From Porphyromonadaceae bacterium UBA4262 (GTDB lineage Bacteria > Bacteroidota > Bacteroidia > Bacteroidales > Muribaculaceae): a stretch of DNA of 64,000 nucleotides. This document shows, piece by piece, positions 56,153-64,000 of the stretch. The notes under the pieces were generated by a model. That model was given only the letters and a program-made list of their open reading frames with translations, made no database searches and was not told the DNA's origin. Made by a program: the position numbers and the translations under genes. Each line of letters starts with the position of its first letter. The stretch's first letter is position 1. The stretch is taken from assembly GCA_002396085.1 (NCBI GenBank), contig DGWI01000010.1, positions 1-64,000 of the forward strand. The letters run 5' to 3'.

Positions 56153-56794
56153 ATGAAAAAAGGTTTTATCGCAATTCTCGCCGCAGTGGCATTGTTAGCC
56201 ACCAGTTGCGGCATGGGTATGGGCAACACCGGTTACGGCTATGGCACCAATACGGGCTATGGCACTGGCGGCGGTGTGCTGGGCAATGTGCTGGGCAGTA
56301 TTCTGGGCAACGTGCTCCTGGGTGGCTATGGCTTCGATGCATCGAGCCTGGCAGGTAACTGGGCCTACAATGGTGCCAGTGCCGCATTCACCAACCAGAA
56401 CACGCTCAACAAGGCTGGTGGTGTGACCGCAGCCAACAACCTGATCCAGTCGCTGGCTCCCAACTTCCAGGCAGCCGGTATCACCAAGCGGAACACGTCG
56501 TTCAACTTTGGCACTGACAACACGTTCAATGCACAGGTCAACGGTATCCCCTTCAACGGCACCTACACCTTCAACCAGGCCAATGGCGAGATCGCGCTGA
56601 AGACCGCTGCCCAGACCCTTAAGGGCAACGTCATGAAGACCAACAAAGGCATCGCACTGATGTTTGACGCCAACCAGATGACCACCCTGCTGCAGAAGGT
56701 GGGCAAGGTGAACAACGCCACCGCTGTGGCTGCCGTCAAGCAGTTGGCCCAGAGCCAGAACGGTGCTCGCGTGGGCTTCGAGCTGACCAAGTAA
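56153..56794 (+). CDS. DUF4923 lipoprotein
   Basis: This 213-residue protein has a lipobox (LLATSC, Cys19), a Gly/Tyr-rich stretch, and a lipocalin-like DUF4923 domain (SLAGNWAYNG, FNFGTDNTFNAQVNG). Such small outer-membrane lipoproteins are common in Bacteroidales; the ligand is unknown. Confidence 0.88.
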   Translation: MKKGFIAILAAVALLATSCGMGMGNTGYGYGTNTGYGTGGGVLGNVLGSILGNVLLGGYGFDASSLAGNWAYNGASAAFTNQNTLNKAGGVTAANNLIQSLAPNFQAAGITKRNTSFNFGTDNTFNAQVNGIPFNGTYTFNQANGEIALKTAAQTLKGNVMKTNKGIALMFDANQMTTLLQKVGKVNNATAVAAVKQLAQSQNGARVGFELTK

Positions 56795-56815
56795 GCACAG
56801 TCTATAACGCTTAGT

Positions 56816-56851
56816 CTCAGCCAGGTCTTCATCGGCCTGGCTGAGTTTTTT
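56816..56851 (+). terminator. Terminator of the DUF4923 gene
   Basis: A 10-bp stem (CTCAGCCAGG and CCTGGCTGAG) followed by six T residues, shortly after the stop at 56794. Confidence 0.8.
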
Positions 56852-57084
56852 CCCCACAAACAATCGAATAATCGAATAATCGAATACTCGAATGATCGAA
56901 CATAATAGAAAAAGCCGCGCGATATCACATCGTGCGGCAAATTCGTCCGTTTAACTTACTATTCTTGATTAGAAGTGGCTACGTAAAATCTTTATTTCAA
57001 CTAATAACTAATTTCAATCTTAAGGTTGCGATACTTAGGGTCGCAGATTTCTTGTCTATTTTCACACTGCAAAATTACTGCCAC
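56852..57084. other. Gene-free stretch with short tandem repeats
   Basis: ATCGAAT-type short repeats lie at 56864-56900. I see no gene, RNA or clear regulatory site in the remainder. Confidence 0.5.
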
Positions 57085-57130
57085 AAAAAAGTGCCCACAA
57101 TCGCCAAAATTGGCGATTTGGGCACTTTTT
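57085..57130. terminator. Bidirectional terminator after hsp20
   Basis: A long stem (GTGCCCA and AATCGCC with complements, one mismatch) is flanked by A and T runs on both sides. On the minus strand it lies 21 bp past the hsp20 stop. Confidence 0.75.
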
Positions 57131-57150
57131 ACTCACCATTTATGGGGAAA

Positions 57151-57603
57151 TCACTTGATTTCGATGACCTTTGCTTCCTTTTTCATCTCCTGCTGAGCGA
57201 ACTTGGGCAGGATCACCTTGAGCACGCCATGCTCGCAAGTAGCGCTGATCTTCTCGCGGTCGACATCGTCGGGCAAGAGCAGCGTCTGATGGAACTTGGT
57301 GTAACTGAACTCGCGGCGCAAGTAGCGTCCGGTCTCGGTCTTCGTGGCATCATCGTCAGCGCCAGTCTCGACCTTCTTCTCCAGGTCGACCACCAGGTTC
57401 TGTTCCTCGTCGAGTGTGACCTTGAAGTCATCGCGTGTCATGCCTGGAGCGGCAAGTTCCACATCATACTCATTGTCCTTCTCGATGACATTGATGGCGG
57501 GCGAAGTGGTGGTCGTCATGTTCATCTTGGGGAAGAGGTCGGTGTCAAACAATGTGTTGAAGACCTCGGGTAACCAGTTCTGATTTTTGCGTGTAAGATA
57601 CAT
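57151..57603 (-). CDS. Small heat-shock protein Hsp20
   Basis: This 150-residue protein has the alpha-crystallin domain (YDVELAAPGMTRDDFKVTLD to HGVLKVILPK) and a short C-terminal tail with the EIK-type end. It binds unfolding proteins during stress. The length is typical. Confidence 0.95.
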   Translation of the reverse strand: MYLTRKNQNWLPEVFNTLFDTDLFPKMNMTTTTSPAINVIEKDNEYDVELAAPGMTRDDFKVTLDEEQNLVVDLEKKVETGADDDATKTETGRYLRREFSYTKFHQTLLLPDDVDREKISATCEHGVLKVILPKFAQQEMKKEAKVIEIK

Positions 57604-57725
57604 AATTCTATCCTCCTATTTCATTAAATTGTTAAACATTGTCGTTGTTGTCTGAGCGCCTGCTTCATTGTCGCGCTCACCCCAAGAATGGCAAAGGTTG
57701 TGCCAACCGCCAAAGCGCAAAGCAA

Positions 57726-57764
57726 TGCTGCCATTTTGTCTTTATTCAAGACAAAATGGCAGCA
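57726..57764. repeat. Perfect 17-bp hairpin downstream of the second transporter
   Basis: TGCTGCCATTTTGTCTT and its exact complement are separated by five bases. It has no T run and lies between the second AspT-type gene and hsp20, so it may be a processing or transcript-end structure. Confidence 0.6.
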
Positions 57765-57784
57765 TATAGTGTCACTTTGGCAGC

Positions 57785-59464
57785 TTATGCCAAAATCATG
57801 ACGATGAGTTGGGCGGTAATCACACGCAGAAACATCGTCAACGGGTATACCGTACTGTAGGCCACGGCTGGAGCATCGTTCCCGGCAGTCTTGTTGGCGT
57901 AGGCGAGCGCCGGTGGGTCGGTCGTCGAGCCAGCCACAAGCCCCATGAGCGTGCAGTAGTTGAGGTGATACTTGCCACGAGCCAGAATGACCACAATGAG
58001 CAGCGGAATGAAGGTGATGAGGAAGCCATAGAGCACCCACAGGGCACCCTGAGCATTGAACACCGTCTCGGCAAAGTTGCCACCCGCGGCAATGCCCACC
58101 GATGCCAGGAAGAGGCAGATGCCCAGTTCGCGCAAGAGCAGGTTGGCACTCGAACTGGTGTAGGTGACAAGCTTCATCTTGTAGCCATAGCGACCCAGCA
58201 GGATGGCGACGATGAGCGGTCCACCTGCCAGACCGAGTTTCATGGGCACAGTCATGCCGGGCAACATCAAGGGGATGGAACCGACCAGGATACCCATGAC
58301 GATGCCAATGAACATGGTGAACATGTTGGGCTGATTGAGTCGCTTCATCGAGTTGCCCAGTTTTTCGGCCAGTCGGTTGATGTCCTCAATGTTGCCCACC
58401 ACGGTCAGACGGTCGCCCACTTGCAGGCTCAGGTTAGGGCTAGCCAGCAGGTCGACACCGGCACGATTGACGCGCGTGGCGTTGAGTTTGAAACCCATGC
58501 GCAGACGCAGCGACCCGAGTTTGCGACCCGACATCTCGCTGTTGGTCACCAGAATGCGTCGCGACACCAGTTGCGCCGGCTCGTGATCCCAGTCCATCTC
58601 GAAACGGGGGCCAATAATCGAGTCGAATACCTCCTCGTCCTGTGCGCTCATGACAATGAGCAACAAGTCATCCTCATTGATGATGGTGTCGCTCTTGGGA
58701 ATGACAACCTCACCGTCACTGGCGCGCTTCATGCGCGAAATGACAAAGTTATGGTCAATGATTGCATGCAAGCGGCGCAAGTCGCGACCGAAGATCAACT
58801 TGTTAGTGACACGGTAGGTGAGAATGTGCGGTGCCAGTTGCGACTGGGCAGCCTCGTCCTCGATGTGCTTTGACTCACTCTCGGTGTTGATCTTGAAGAT
58901 TACCTTAACCACAATCATCGACAGGATGATACCCACCACACCCAGTGGATAAGCGGCTGCATAACCCATCGACATGGCCTCGTTGAGCACCGAGGCCTCA
59001 GTTCCATGAGTCTCGATGAGCGTCTGTTGTGCGGCACCCAGCCCCGGCGTGTTGGTCACAGCACCCGAGAGAATGCCCACCAGGTCGGTAATGCGCACTG
59101 TGCCTACACCATAATATATAGCCATTGCCACAGCAATGTTGAGCACAATAATGAGTATAGCCAGACCGTTGAGCACCAGACCTCCCTCCTTGAACGAAGA
59201 GAAGAAACTGGGTCCTACCTGCAAGCCGATAGAGAAGATGAACAAAATGAGGCCAAACTCTTGAATAAACTTGATGATGTTGGGGTCAACGCTGAGTCCG
59301 AGATGCCCTGCCAGGATGCCCATGAACAGGACGAATGTTGCTCCAAGCGAAACTCCAAAGATTTTCTGTTTGCCTAGAATGACTCCCAGTGCAATGACCA
59401 GCGAGTAAATAAAGATGGCGTGTGCCACACCTGTGCCTGATACCAGTTCAATTAACCAATTCAT
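57785..59464 (-). CDS. AspT/YidE-type transporter (second paralogue)
   Basis: This 559-residue paralogue of the protein at 46179-47840 has the same plan: N-terminal helices, two TrkA-C domains (LVSRRILVTNSEMSGRKLGSLRLR marks the second) and C-terminal helices (LGLAGGPLIVAILLG). The conserved short N-terminus (MNWLIELVSG here, MEWINDILFS there) supports both starts. The substrate is unknown. It follows the corrinoid adenosyltransferase gene by 8 bp and may lie in the same riboswitch-controlled transcript. Confidence 0.92.
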   Translation of the reverse strand: MNWLIELVSGTGVAHAIFIYSLVIALGVILGKQKIFGVSLGATFVLFMGILAGHLGLSVDPNIIKFIQEFGLILFIFSIGLQVGPSFFSSFKEGGLVLNGLAILIIVLNIAVAMAIYYGVGTVRITDLVGILSGAVTNTPGLGAAQQTLIETHGTEASVLNEAMSMGYAAAYPLGVVGIILSMIVVKVIFKINTESESKHIEDEAAQSQLAPHILTYRVTNKLIFGRDLRRLHAIIDHNFVISRMKRASDGEVVIPKSDTIINEDDLLLIVMSAQDEEVFDSIIGPRFEMDWDHEPAQLVSRRILVTNSEMSGRKLGSLRLRMGFKLNATRVNRAGVDLLASPNLSLQVGDRLTVVGNIEDINRLAEKLGNSMKRLNQPNMFTMFIGIVMGILVGSIPLMLPGMTVPMKLGLAGGPLIVAILLGRYGYKMKLVTYTSSSANLLLRELGICLFLASVGIAAGGNFAETVFNAQGALWVLYGFLITFIPLLIVVILARGKYHLNYCTLMGLVAGSTTDPPALAYANKTAGNDAPAVAYSTVYPLTMFLRVITAQLIVMILA

Positions 59465-59472
59465 ACCTATTA

Positions 59473-59997
59473 TTAATGATCGTATCCATCACGCGAGAGC
59501 ACACCCGCGTTATAGTAATGTTTCACCTCTCGCATCTCGGTGACCAAGTCGGCAAAGTCGATGAGTTGCTGCGGTGCATAACGCCCCGTTATTACCACTT
59601 CGACTTGCACTGCACGGGCACTGATGGCCTCAATCACCTCTGAAACTTCCAGCAGACCATAATGCAACGCGATGCACAACTCGTCCAGCACCACCAGGTC
59701 ATAGACCCCATTGGCCATGATCTGCGCCACATGTTGCAATGCGGCATGCGCAGCCTCGACATCCATCTTGTCGGGTTTACGGTCGATAAAACAGCCATTG
59801 CCCAACTGCTCAACCGACACACGCTTGCAGAAGCGAGTGATGTGGGTCTCGTTGTAAGCCTCATTCTTGACAAACTGCCCCACATAGGCCGTCTTGCCAG
59901 CGCACAGCGCCCTGATAACCAAGCCGAATGCTGCCGTTGTCTTACCCTGCCCGTCGCCTGTGTAGATGCGGACGTAGCCTTTCTCCATTTCTTTCAT
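59473..59997 (-). CDS. btuR: Corrinoid adenosyltransferase
   Basis: About 174 residues. The enzyme adds the adenosyl group to cobalamin with ATP. The P-loop RIYTGDGQGKTTAAFGL near the start and FVKNEAYNETHI, YDLVVLDELCIALHYGLL and VVITGRYAPQQLIDFADLVTEM are CobO/BtuR family features. The start at 59997 or 59988 fits; a longer frame runs back into the riboswitch leader. A cobalamin riboswitch lies directly upstream. Confidence 0.93.
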   Translation of the reverse strand: MKEMEKGYVRIYTGDGQGKTTAAFGLVIRALCAGKTAYVGQFVKNEAYNETHITRFCKRVSVEQLGNGCFIDRKPDKMDVEAAHAALQHVAQIMANGVYDLVVLDELCIALHYGLLEVSEVIEAISARAVQVEVVITGRYAPQQLIDFADLVTEMREVKHYYNAGVLSRDGYDH

Positions 59998-60159
59998 CTC
60001 ACTAATTTTTGGGGGTGTTGCTGCAACCTCGTGCAGACTCCACCCTGGTTCATGAAAAAATCGTGAAACAGAGCGCGGGCCACAGTGCATGCCATCGGCT
60101 GTAAAGCAGAAGTGCACCCGAAGTCTTTGGCTCTAGTCCACGAAAGCCTTAAACTCACA

Positions 60160-60340
60160 TGACTCTTGGCAGGTATTCTGACTCTTCCCATCAGCGCACG
60201 GCCTTCCCAGTGCCCAGAGGCACCAGTGACACAGATGTTGTGCGTTGACTTTCAGCGGGAAACACAGCAGCGGGTCTGTCCAGGACTCTCACCTGATTCC
60301 CATTTAATCACCAATCACAGAATTGGCAAACCAAAAATCG
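60160..60340 (-). ncRNA. Cobalamin riboswitch
   Basis: Minus-strand sequence shows the class signatures in order: GGGAATCAGGTGAGAGTCC, CAGACCCGC, GTGTCACTGG, GGGAAGGC and the B12 box AGTCAGAATACCTGCC (at 60168-60183). It should lower expression of btuR, and possibly the transporter behind it, when adenosylcobalamin is abundant. About 160 nt of expression platform lie between it and the btuR start. Confidence 0.9.
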
Positions 60341-60344
60341 GCTG

Positions 60345-60352
60345 CAAAGGTA
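60345..60352 (-). promoter_or_regulatory. -7 box of the riboswitch transcript
   Basis: TACCTTTG on the minus strand fits TAnnTTTG and lies just upstream of the riboswitch 5' end. Confidence 0.65.
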
Positions 60353-60721
60353 CGAATAAAATAAGAATTAAGAATTAAGAATTAAGAATTATTTTTATTC
60401 ATCGTCTCTATCTATTGCACACCATGTGCTGGCAGCAAGAAGAGTGTAGACACTGGCATGACACTCTTTTGTATTCCGTCCACTGATGGTCAATCGTGCC
60501 CCCGCGAAGCAGGAAAAACGCAAAAAAAGATAAAAAAGTGCTGAAACATAGCGCATAATTCAAAAAAAAGTCCGATATTTGCACTGCATTTTTGGAAAGG
60601 TCTCCCAATAGAGTCCTTTTTTGTGGTGTCAACTCATTGGATTTCAACCCATTGAATACTCACAAAGCTCCAGAAATCCCTAAGTAATGAATTTTAAACA
60701 TTAACAAAATATAGAACAACA
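60353..60721. other. Spacer before the HU gene
   Basis: The stretch holds AGAATTA-type tandem repeats (60361-60391) and a stem of AAGAGTGT/ACACTCTT (60440-60468). It presumably contains the HU promoter. I see no gene here. Confidence 0.4.
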
Positions 60722-60994
60722 ATGACTAAAGCAGAAATCGTTAGCGAAATCGCTAAATCGACTGGCATCGACAAGAACACGGTGCTGGCTACCGTCGAGA
60801 AATTCATGGAGACTGTCAAGGATTCACTGGCCAACAACGAGAACGTTTATCTGCGTGGCTTCGGCAGTTTCATTGTCAAGACTCGCTCACAGAAGACCGC
60901 TCGCAACATCTCGAAGAATACGACTCTGATTATTCCCGAGCACAACATCCCGGCCTTCAAGCCCGCCAAGGTGTTCATGGATCAGGTAAAGTAA
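60722..60994 (+). CDS. HU-family DNA-binding protein
   Basis: This 90-residue protein has the HU/IHF fold signatures: MTKAEIVSEIAKSTG, VYLRGFGSFIVKTR and the C-terminal FKPAKVFMDQVK. It bends and packages DNA. It precedes the bS22-like gene and rng, an arrangement I recall from Bacteroidetes. Confidence 0.95.
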   Translation: MTKAEIVSEIAKSTGIDKNTVLATVEKFMETVKDSLANNENVYLRGFGSFIVKTRSQKTARNISKNTTLIIPEHNIPAFKPAKVFMDQVK

Positions 60995-61073
60995 GCAACT
61001 ATCTCCACGCTGCGGCCTGATGCCGTGGCACAAACATAACAACACAAATTATTCACTCAAAACTTTTGCAGCG

Positions 61074-61166
61074 ATGCCCAACGGAAAGAAGCACAAAAGA
61101 CACAAAATGTCGACGCACAAGCGCAAGAAAAGACTGAGAAAGAATCGTCATAAGAGCAAGAAGTAA
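61074..61166 (+). CDS. bS22-like (AURKAIP1/COX24 domain) small basic protein
   Basis: This is a 30-residue, very basic protein (MPNGKKHKRHKMSTHKRKK...) and closely matches the small ribosomal proteins of the AURKAIP1/COX24 type found in Bacteroidetes (MPSGKKRKRHKM...). It probably binds the small ribosomal subunit. It lies 79 bp after HU. It is too short for normal gene-length cut-offs. Confidence 0.85.
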   Translation: MPNGKKHKRHKMSTHKRKKRLRKNRHKSKK

Positions 61167-61376
61167 GCAAGAGTGGCAGGTGCAGGCTTGTAGCCTGCCA
61201 CAGCCCATCTTGTACTTCAGCCCGCCTGATGGCGATGTAGTCATACACAGAACAAACCCACCTCCAGTCTTTGCCAAGCAAAATGTGCGCGTGAGTTTGT
61301 TCTTTGTATATTCTGACCTTGGGGCCTAGACCCCAACCTACCTTTACACGATTATAGTATATACCCCCCTTCTGCG

Positions 61377-63011
61377 ATGAGAAGTGAACTAGTAGTTGAC
61401 GTAACGCCCACCAGCATCAGCACAGCCCTCACCGAGGACGGTCGCCTGATGTCGCTGCAACGGGAATCGCGAGATGCATCCTATGCCGTGGGCAACCTCT
61501 ACCTTGCCAAGGTGAAGAAAGTCATGCCTGGACTGAATGCCGCATTCGTCAATGTGGGTTATGGCAAAGACGCCTTTCTTCATTACCTTGATTTGGGTTC
61601 ACAGTTCAACACCTATGCTCAATTCATCAACTCGGTTCTTGAAGACGGTGGCAAGAAGCAACTGAACCTCTCGCGCATGCAACTCGGCGACGAACTGGAC
61701 AAGCACGGCTCAATCAGCGATGTGCTCACCCAGGGTCAGGAGTTGATTGTGCAGATTGCCAAGGAACCGATTTCGACCAAGGGGCCACGGCTCACGACCG
61801 AAATCACATTTACGGGTCGCTTTCTGGTGCTGACCCCATTTAACGACAAGATTTCGGTGTCACAAAAAATCAAGGACCGTGCCGAGAAAACTCGCCTGCG
61901 CCGGCTCATCGAGAGCATCAAGCCGAAAAACTTCGGAGTAATCATCCGCACCTCGGCCGAAAACAAGCGCGCAGCCGAGTTGCACAGTGAACTCAAGGTC
62001 CTGCTCAAGTGCTGGGAAGACGCCGTCGCCAAGGCGCGTTACAGCCCAGTGACCACGCTCCTGTATGAGGAGGAAAGCCGTGCCGTTGGCGAGATTCGCG
62101 ACATCTTCAACCCCGACTTTGAGAGCATCCATGTCAATGATGCCGAGATATTTGAGCAGATACGCAACTATGTGAACCTGATAGCACCCGATCGCAGTGA
62201 CATCGTCAAGCTGTACAGCGACGACGAGCCGATTTTTGACAAGTTCAACATTACACGACAGATCAAGTCGTCGTTCGGCAAGACCGTGTCATTCAAGTCG
62301 GGAGCATACATAATCGTAGAAAGCACCGAAGCCCTGCATGTGATCGATGTGAACTCGGGCAACCGTTCGAAGGCCTCGTCCGACCAAGAAAGCAACGCCT
62401 TGGGCGTGAATCTGCTAGCGGCCGACGAGATTGCGCGCCAACTGCGCCTGCGCGACATGGGCGGCATCATCGTGATTGACTTTATCGACATGGCCAAGGC
62501 CGAGCACCGCCAGGAGTTGTACACCCACATGAAGGAGGTGATGGCCAATGACCGCGCACGACACAACATCTTGCCATTGAGCAAGTTTGGTCTGATGCAA
62601 ATCACTCGCCAACGCGTACGCCCGGCTCTTGACATCGTCACTGCCGAAACTTGCCCCTCATGTGGAGGCACGGGCGAAATACAGCCTTCGCTGCTTTTTA
62701 CCGACACGTTGAAAGACAAGATTGACTATCTTGTCAACTCACTCAAGGTGAGCAACTTTATTATGTATGTCCATCCATTTGTCGATGCATACCTCAAAAA
62801 AGGCCTGATCAGCATCTACTGGAAATGGCGCAGAGAGTTTGGACGCAAGTTCCGCATCATGCCCGACCAGTCACTGACCTATCTGGAATACAAGGTCATC
62901 GACAAAGACCGCAACGAGATTGACCTCAAGGAAGAGAAGGACACCAGCAGCGCGACGAGCAAGAAAGAACGCCGCCGCAAACAGAAAACCGCTGATGAGT
63001 CTGACGACTAA
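61377..63011 (+). CDS. rng: Ribonuclease E/G family protein
   Basis: This 544-residue endonuclease has an S1-like RNA-binding region (about 35-120), the catalytic Asp segments VIDVNSGNRS and GGIIVIDFIDM, and the zinc-link CPSCGGTG. It lacks the long C-terminal scaffold of RNase E, so it is RNase G-like. It should trim rRNA and mRNA. A strong terminator follows. Confidence 0.95.
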   Translation: MRSELVVDVTPTSISTALTEDGRLMSLQRESRDASYAVGNLYLAKVKKVMPGLNAAFVNVGYGKDAFLHYLDLGSQFNTYAQFINSVLEDGGKKQLNLSRMQLGDELDKHGSISDVLTQGQELIVQIAKEPISTKGPRLTTEITFTGRFLVLTPFNDKISVSQKIKDRAEKTRLRRLIESIKPKNFGVIIRTSAENKRAAELHSELKVLLKCWEDAVAKARYSPVTTLLYEEESRAVGEIRDIFNPDFESIHVNDAEIFEQIRNYVNLIAPDRSDIVKLYSDDEPIFDKFNITRQIKSSFGKTVSFKSGAYIIVESTEALHVIDVNSGNRSKASSDQESNALGVNLLAADEIARQLRLRDMGGIIVIDFIDMAKAEHRQELYTHMKEVMANDRARHNILPLSKFGLMQITRQRVRPALDIVTAETCPSCGGTGEIQPSLLFTDTLKDKIDYLVNSLKVSNFIMYVHPFVDAYLKKGLISIYWKWRREFGRKFRIMPDQSLTYLEYKVIDKDRNEIDLKEEKDTSSATSKKERRRKQKTADESDD

Positions 63012-63044
63012 GACCGTCAATCACTGCGTGACTGATAACAGGAT

Positions 63045-63081
63045 GCCCGGCAACCCAATGGTGTTGCCGGGCAACTTTTTT
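63045..63081 (+). terminator. Terminator of rng
   Basis: A 10-bp stem (GCCCGGCAAC and GTTGCCGGGC) with an 8-base loop and six T residues. Confidence 0.85.
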
Positions 63082-63097
63082 GCCCAAAATTTGGTCA

Positions 63098-63141
63098 TGT
63101 ACAAATTATGTACTAACTTTGTACAAAATTTGTACAACATC
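63098..63141 (+). promoter_or_regulatory. Four 11-bp repeats overlapping the toxin-antitoxin promoter
   Basis: Direct repeats starting TGTACA, TGTACT, TGTACA and TGTACA begin at 63098, 63109, 63120 and 63131, exactly 11 bp apart. They overlap the -7 box TAACTTTG (63114-63121). This phasing suggests cooperative binding of the antitoxin or complex on one DNA face. Confidence 0.7.
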
Positions 63142-63157
63142 TTAATAATATAGAACA

Positions 63158-63418
63158 ATGGAAGGAACCATCGAAGTCACCACAACCGAATTGCGACAGA
63201 ACCAAAAGAAGTTTCTTGACCTGGCAGCCCAGGGCATCTCAATACTCGTGTGCCGCGGTAAAGAACTGTTCCAACTCACACGCGTTCCTACCGAGCGCCG
63301 TCTGGACGATGAGACCATGCGACAGATTGAGCAAGCCCGCCAAGAGTTCAAGAACGGAGAGACCTATAAATTCGACACATTTGAGGATCTTGTAAAGCAC
63401 TTTGAATCACTGCAATAG
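63158..63418 (+). CDS. Phd/YefM-like antitoxin
   Basis: This 86-residue protein has an N-terminal Phd/YefM-type DNA-binding region (TTTELRQNQKKFLDLAAQGISILVCRGKELFQLTRV) and a C-terminal toxin-binding helix. It lies 2 bp before the toxin gene and probably represses the pair through the repeats upstream. Confidence 0.88.
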   Translation: MEGTIEVTTTELRQNQKKFLDLAAQGISILVCRGKELFQLTRVPTERRLDDETMRQIEQARQEFKNGETYKFDTFEDLVKHFESLQ

Positions 63419-63420
63419 TT

Positions 63421-63696
63421 ATGTCTTATCGCATTGACATGTCAAAGGAAGCGCATGACACAATTGCACGCTTTCAGAAATCGAACATCAAGGCCTTTCA
63501 CAAAGTGATGGCACTCATCAAAGACATCACAGAACATCCAAGGACAGGAATTGGCCATCCCGAGCCCCTAAAAAAAGGTGATGACCGCACTTACTCACGA
63601 AGGATTTCCAAAAAAGACCGTCTCATCTATGATATCCACGATGAGATTATTACGGTTCTTATCATCTCGGCCGAGGGGCATTATAGTGACAAGTGA
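63421..63696 (+). CDS. YoeB-type mRNA interferase toxin
   Basis: This 91-residue RelE-superfamily toxin has the YoeB segment GIGHPEPLKKG, then SRRISKKDRLIYDI and a C-terminal AEGHYSDK in place of the usual RYHY end. It should cut mRNA on the ribosome. It follows the antitoxin by 2 bp. Confidence 0.9.
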   Translation: MSYRIDMSKEAHDTIARFQKSNIKAFHKVMALIKDITEHPRTGIGHPEPLKKGDDRTYSRRISKKDRLIYDIHDEIITVLIISAEGHYSDK

Positions 63697-63702
63697 CAAT
63701 GG

Positions 63703-64000
63703 CTACTGGACTACGAGGTCGGCAAAACGCGCGTTGCTCCACACCACCAGCGATCCCTCGTCACTGGCACTGATGGTCATCACACCCAGGTCAGAGCGAC
63801 TCTCCATCATGCGCACCGTGCGCTCTGTGCCCAGCACCATGCATGCTGTGGCCCAAGCATCGGCAAGCATGCAACTTGACGCCACGACAGTGACACTGAG
63901 CAGGTTGCTCGCGGTGCTGCGCCCTGTCGCAGGGTCGACAATGTGCGAGATGCGCTTGCCACCCGATTCACGATACTTGCGATAATTGCCGCTCGTCGCA
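63703..64000 (-). CDS. apbE: FAD:protein FMN transferase, C-terminal part (runs off window)
   Basis: The minus strand encodes the last 98 or so residues of ApbE up to the stop at 63703: TSGNYRKYRESGGKRISHIVDP, then SVTVVASSCMLADAWATA. This family attaches FMN to proteins such as Rnf/Nqr subunits. The N-terminal part, with any signal peptide, lies beyond the window end. Confidence 0.9.
   Translation of the reverse strand, partial: ATSGNYRKYRESGGKRISHIVDPATGRSTASNLLSVTVVASSCMLADAWATACMVLGTERTVRMMESRSDLGVMTISASDEGSLVVWSNARFADLVVQ

Noticed and set aside
60408..60647. Minus-strand 79-residue open frame before HU
   Set aside because: It has no family features, and the region looks like promoter and repeat sequence.

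Overview
The window reads as a chromosomal segment from a gut-type Bacteroidales bacterium, closest in style to Muribaculaceae or Prevotellaceae. The evidence is indirect but consistent. Many genes have a TAnnTTTG -7 box a short distance before the start and few have a clear Shine-Dalgarno. Several protein families are typical of the order (Omp28-like, DUF6029, DUF4923, BspA-type leucine-rich repeats, Wzc-like kinases). Several exported proteins end in paired dockerin-type EF-hand repeats. I see no rRNA, tRNA, CRISPR array, transposase or prophage. The window ends inside a gene (apbE); its start looks like intergenic sequence.

Layout. 1-14 kb, almost all on the minus strand, is an exported-protein region. 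It holds four Omp28/thioredoxin-fold proteins with CxxC motifs (three with dockerin tails), a small dockerin protein, a TlpA-type thioredoxin coupled to a DUF6029 outer-membrane protein, a large BspA-like LRR protein, and a membrane-anchored TPR/AraC regulator. That regulator sits between two promoters that share a 23-bp palindrome. 14-19.4 kb has a GHL10 glycosidase with lpxB, a lipoprotein, and a DUF2975/XRE regulator pair. 19.4-31.6 kb is an envelope-glycan and lipid region: ugd, a Wzc-like tyrosine kinase with a Tyr-Gly tail, a myo-inositol phosphate synthase next to an apparent inositol-lipid operon (nucleotidyltransferase, ATP-grasp-like protein, CDP-alcohol phosphatidyltransferase, HAD phosphatase) headed by pdxA, and a CapD/WbpM-type enzyme.

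31.7-42 kb carries a tightly coupled glycosyltransferase, dihydroorotase and Ca2+ P-type ATPase operon, divergent from a beta-propeller protein, a transglutaminase-like protein and a DmpA-type peptidase. 42-46 kb has a DUF4143 ATPase with upstream 32-bp repeats and a duplicated gene tail, then an acyltransferase coupled to cutC. 46-60 kb contains two AspT/YidE-type transporters, a dockerin-tailed metallophosphoesterase, two small beta-barrels, a YitT protein, a holin-like protein, thymidine kinase, a modular dockerin-tailed protein, DUF1232 and DUF4923 proteins, Hsp20, and a cobalamin-riboswitch-controlled corrinoid adenosyltransferase. 60.7-64 kb has HU, a 30-residue bS22-like basic protein, RNase G, a YoeB-type toxin-antitoxin pair behind an array of four 11-bp repeats, and the C-terminal part of apbE.

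The most interesting material is the dockerin-tailed exported proteins with no cohesin in sight, including a tail cassette recently shared between two genes; the shared promoter palindrome around the TPR/AraC regulator; the inositol-lipid operon with two genes of unclear role; and several compact repeat structures (twin-hairpin elements, a composite inverted-repeat element, and the operator-like arrays at 43.9 and 63.1 kb). Promoter, operator and terminator calls come from reading by eye, not from computed scores.
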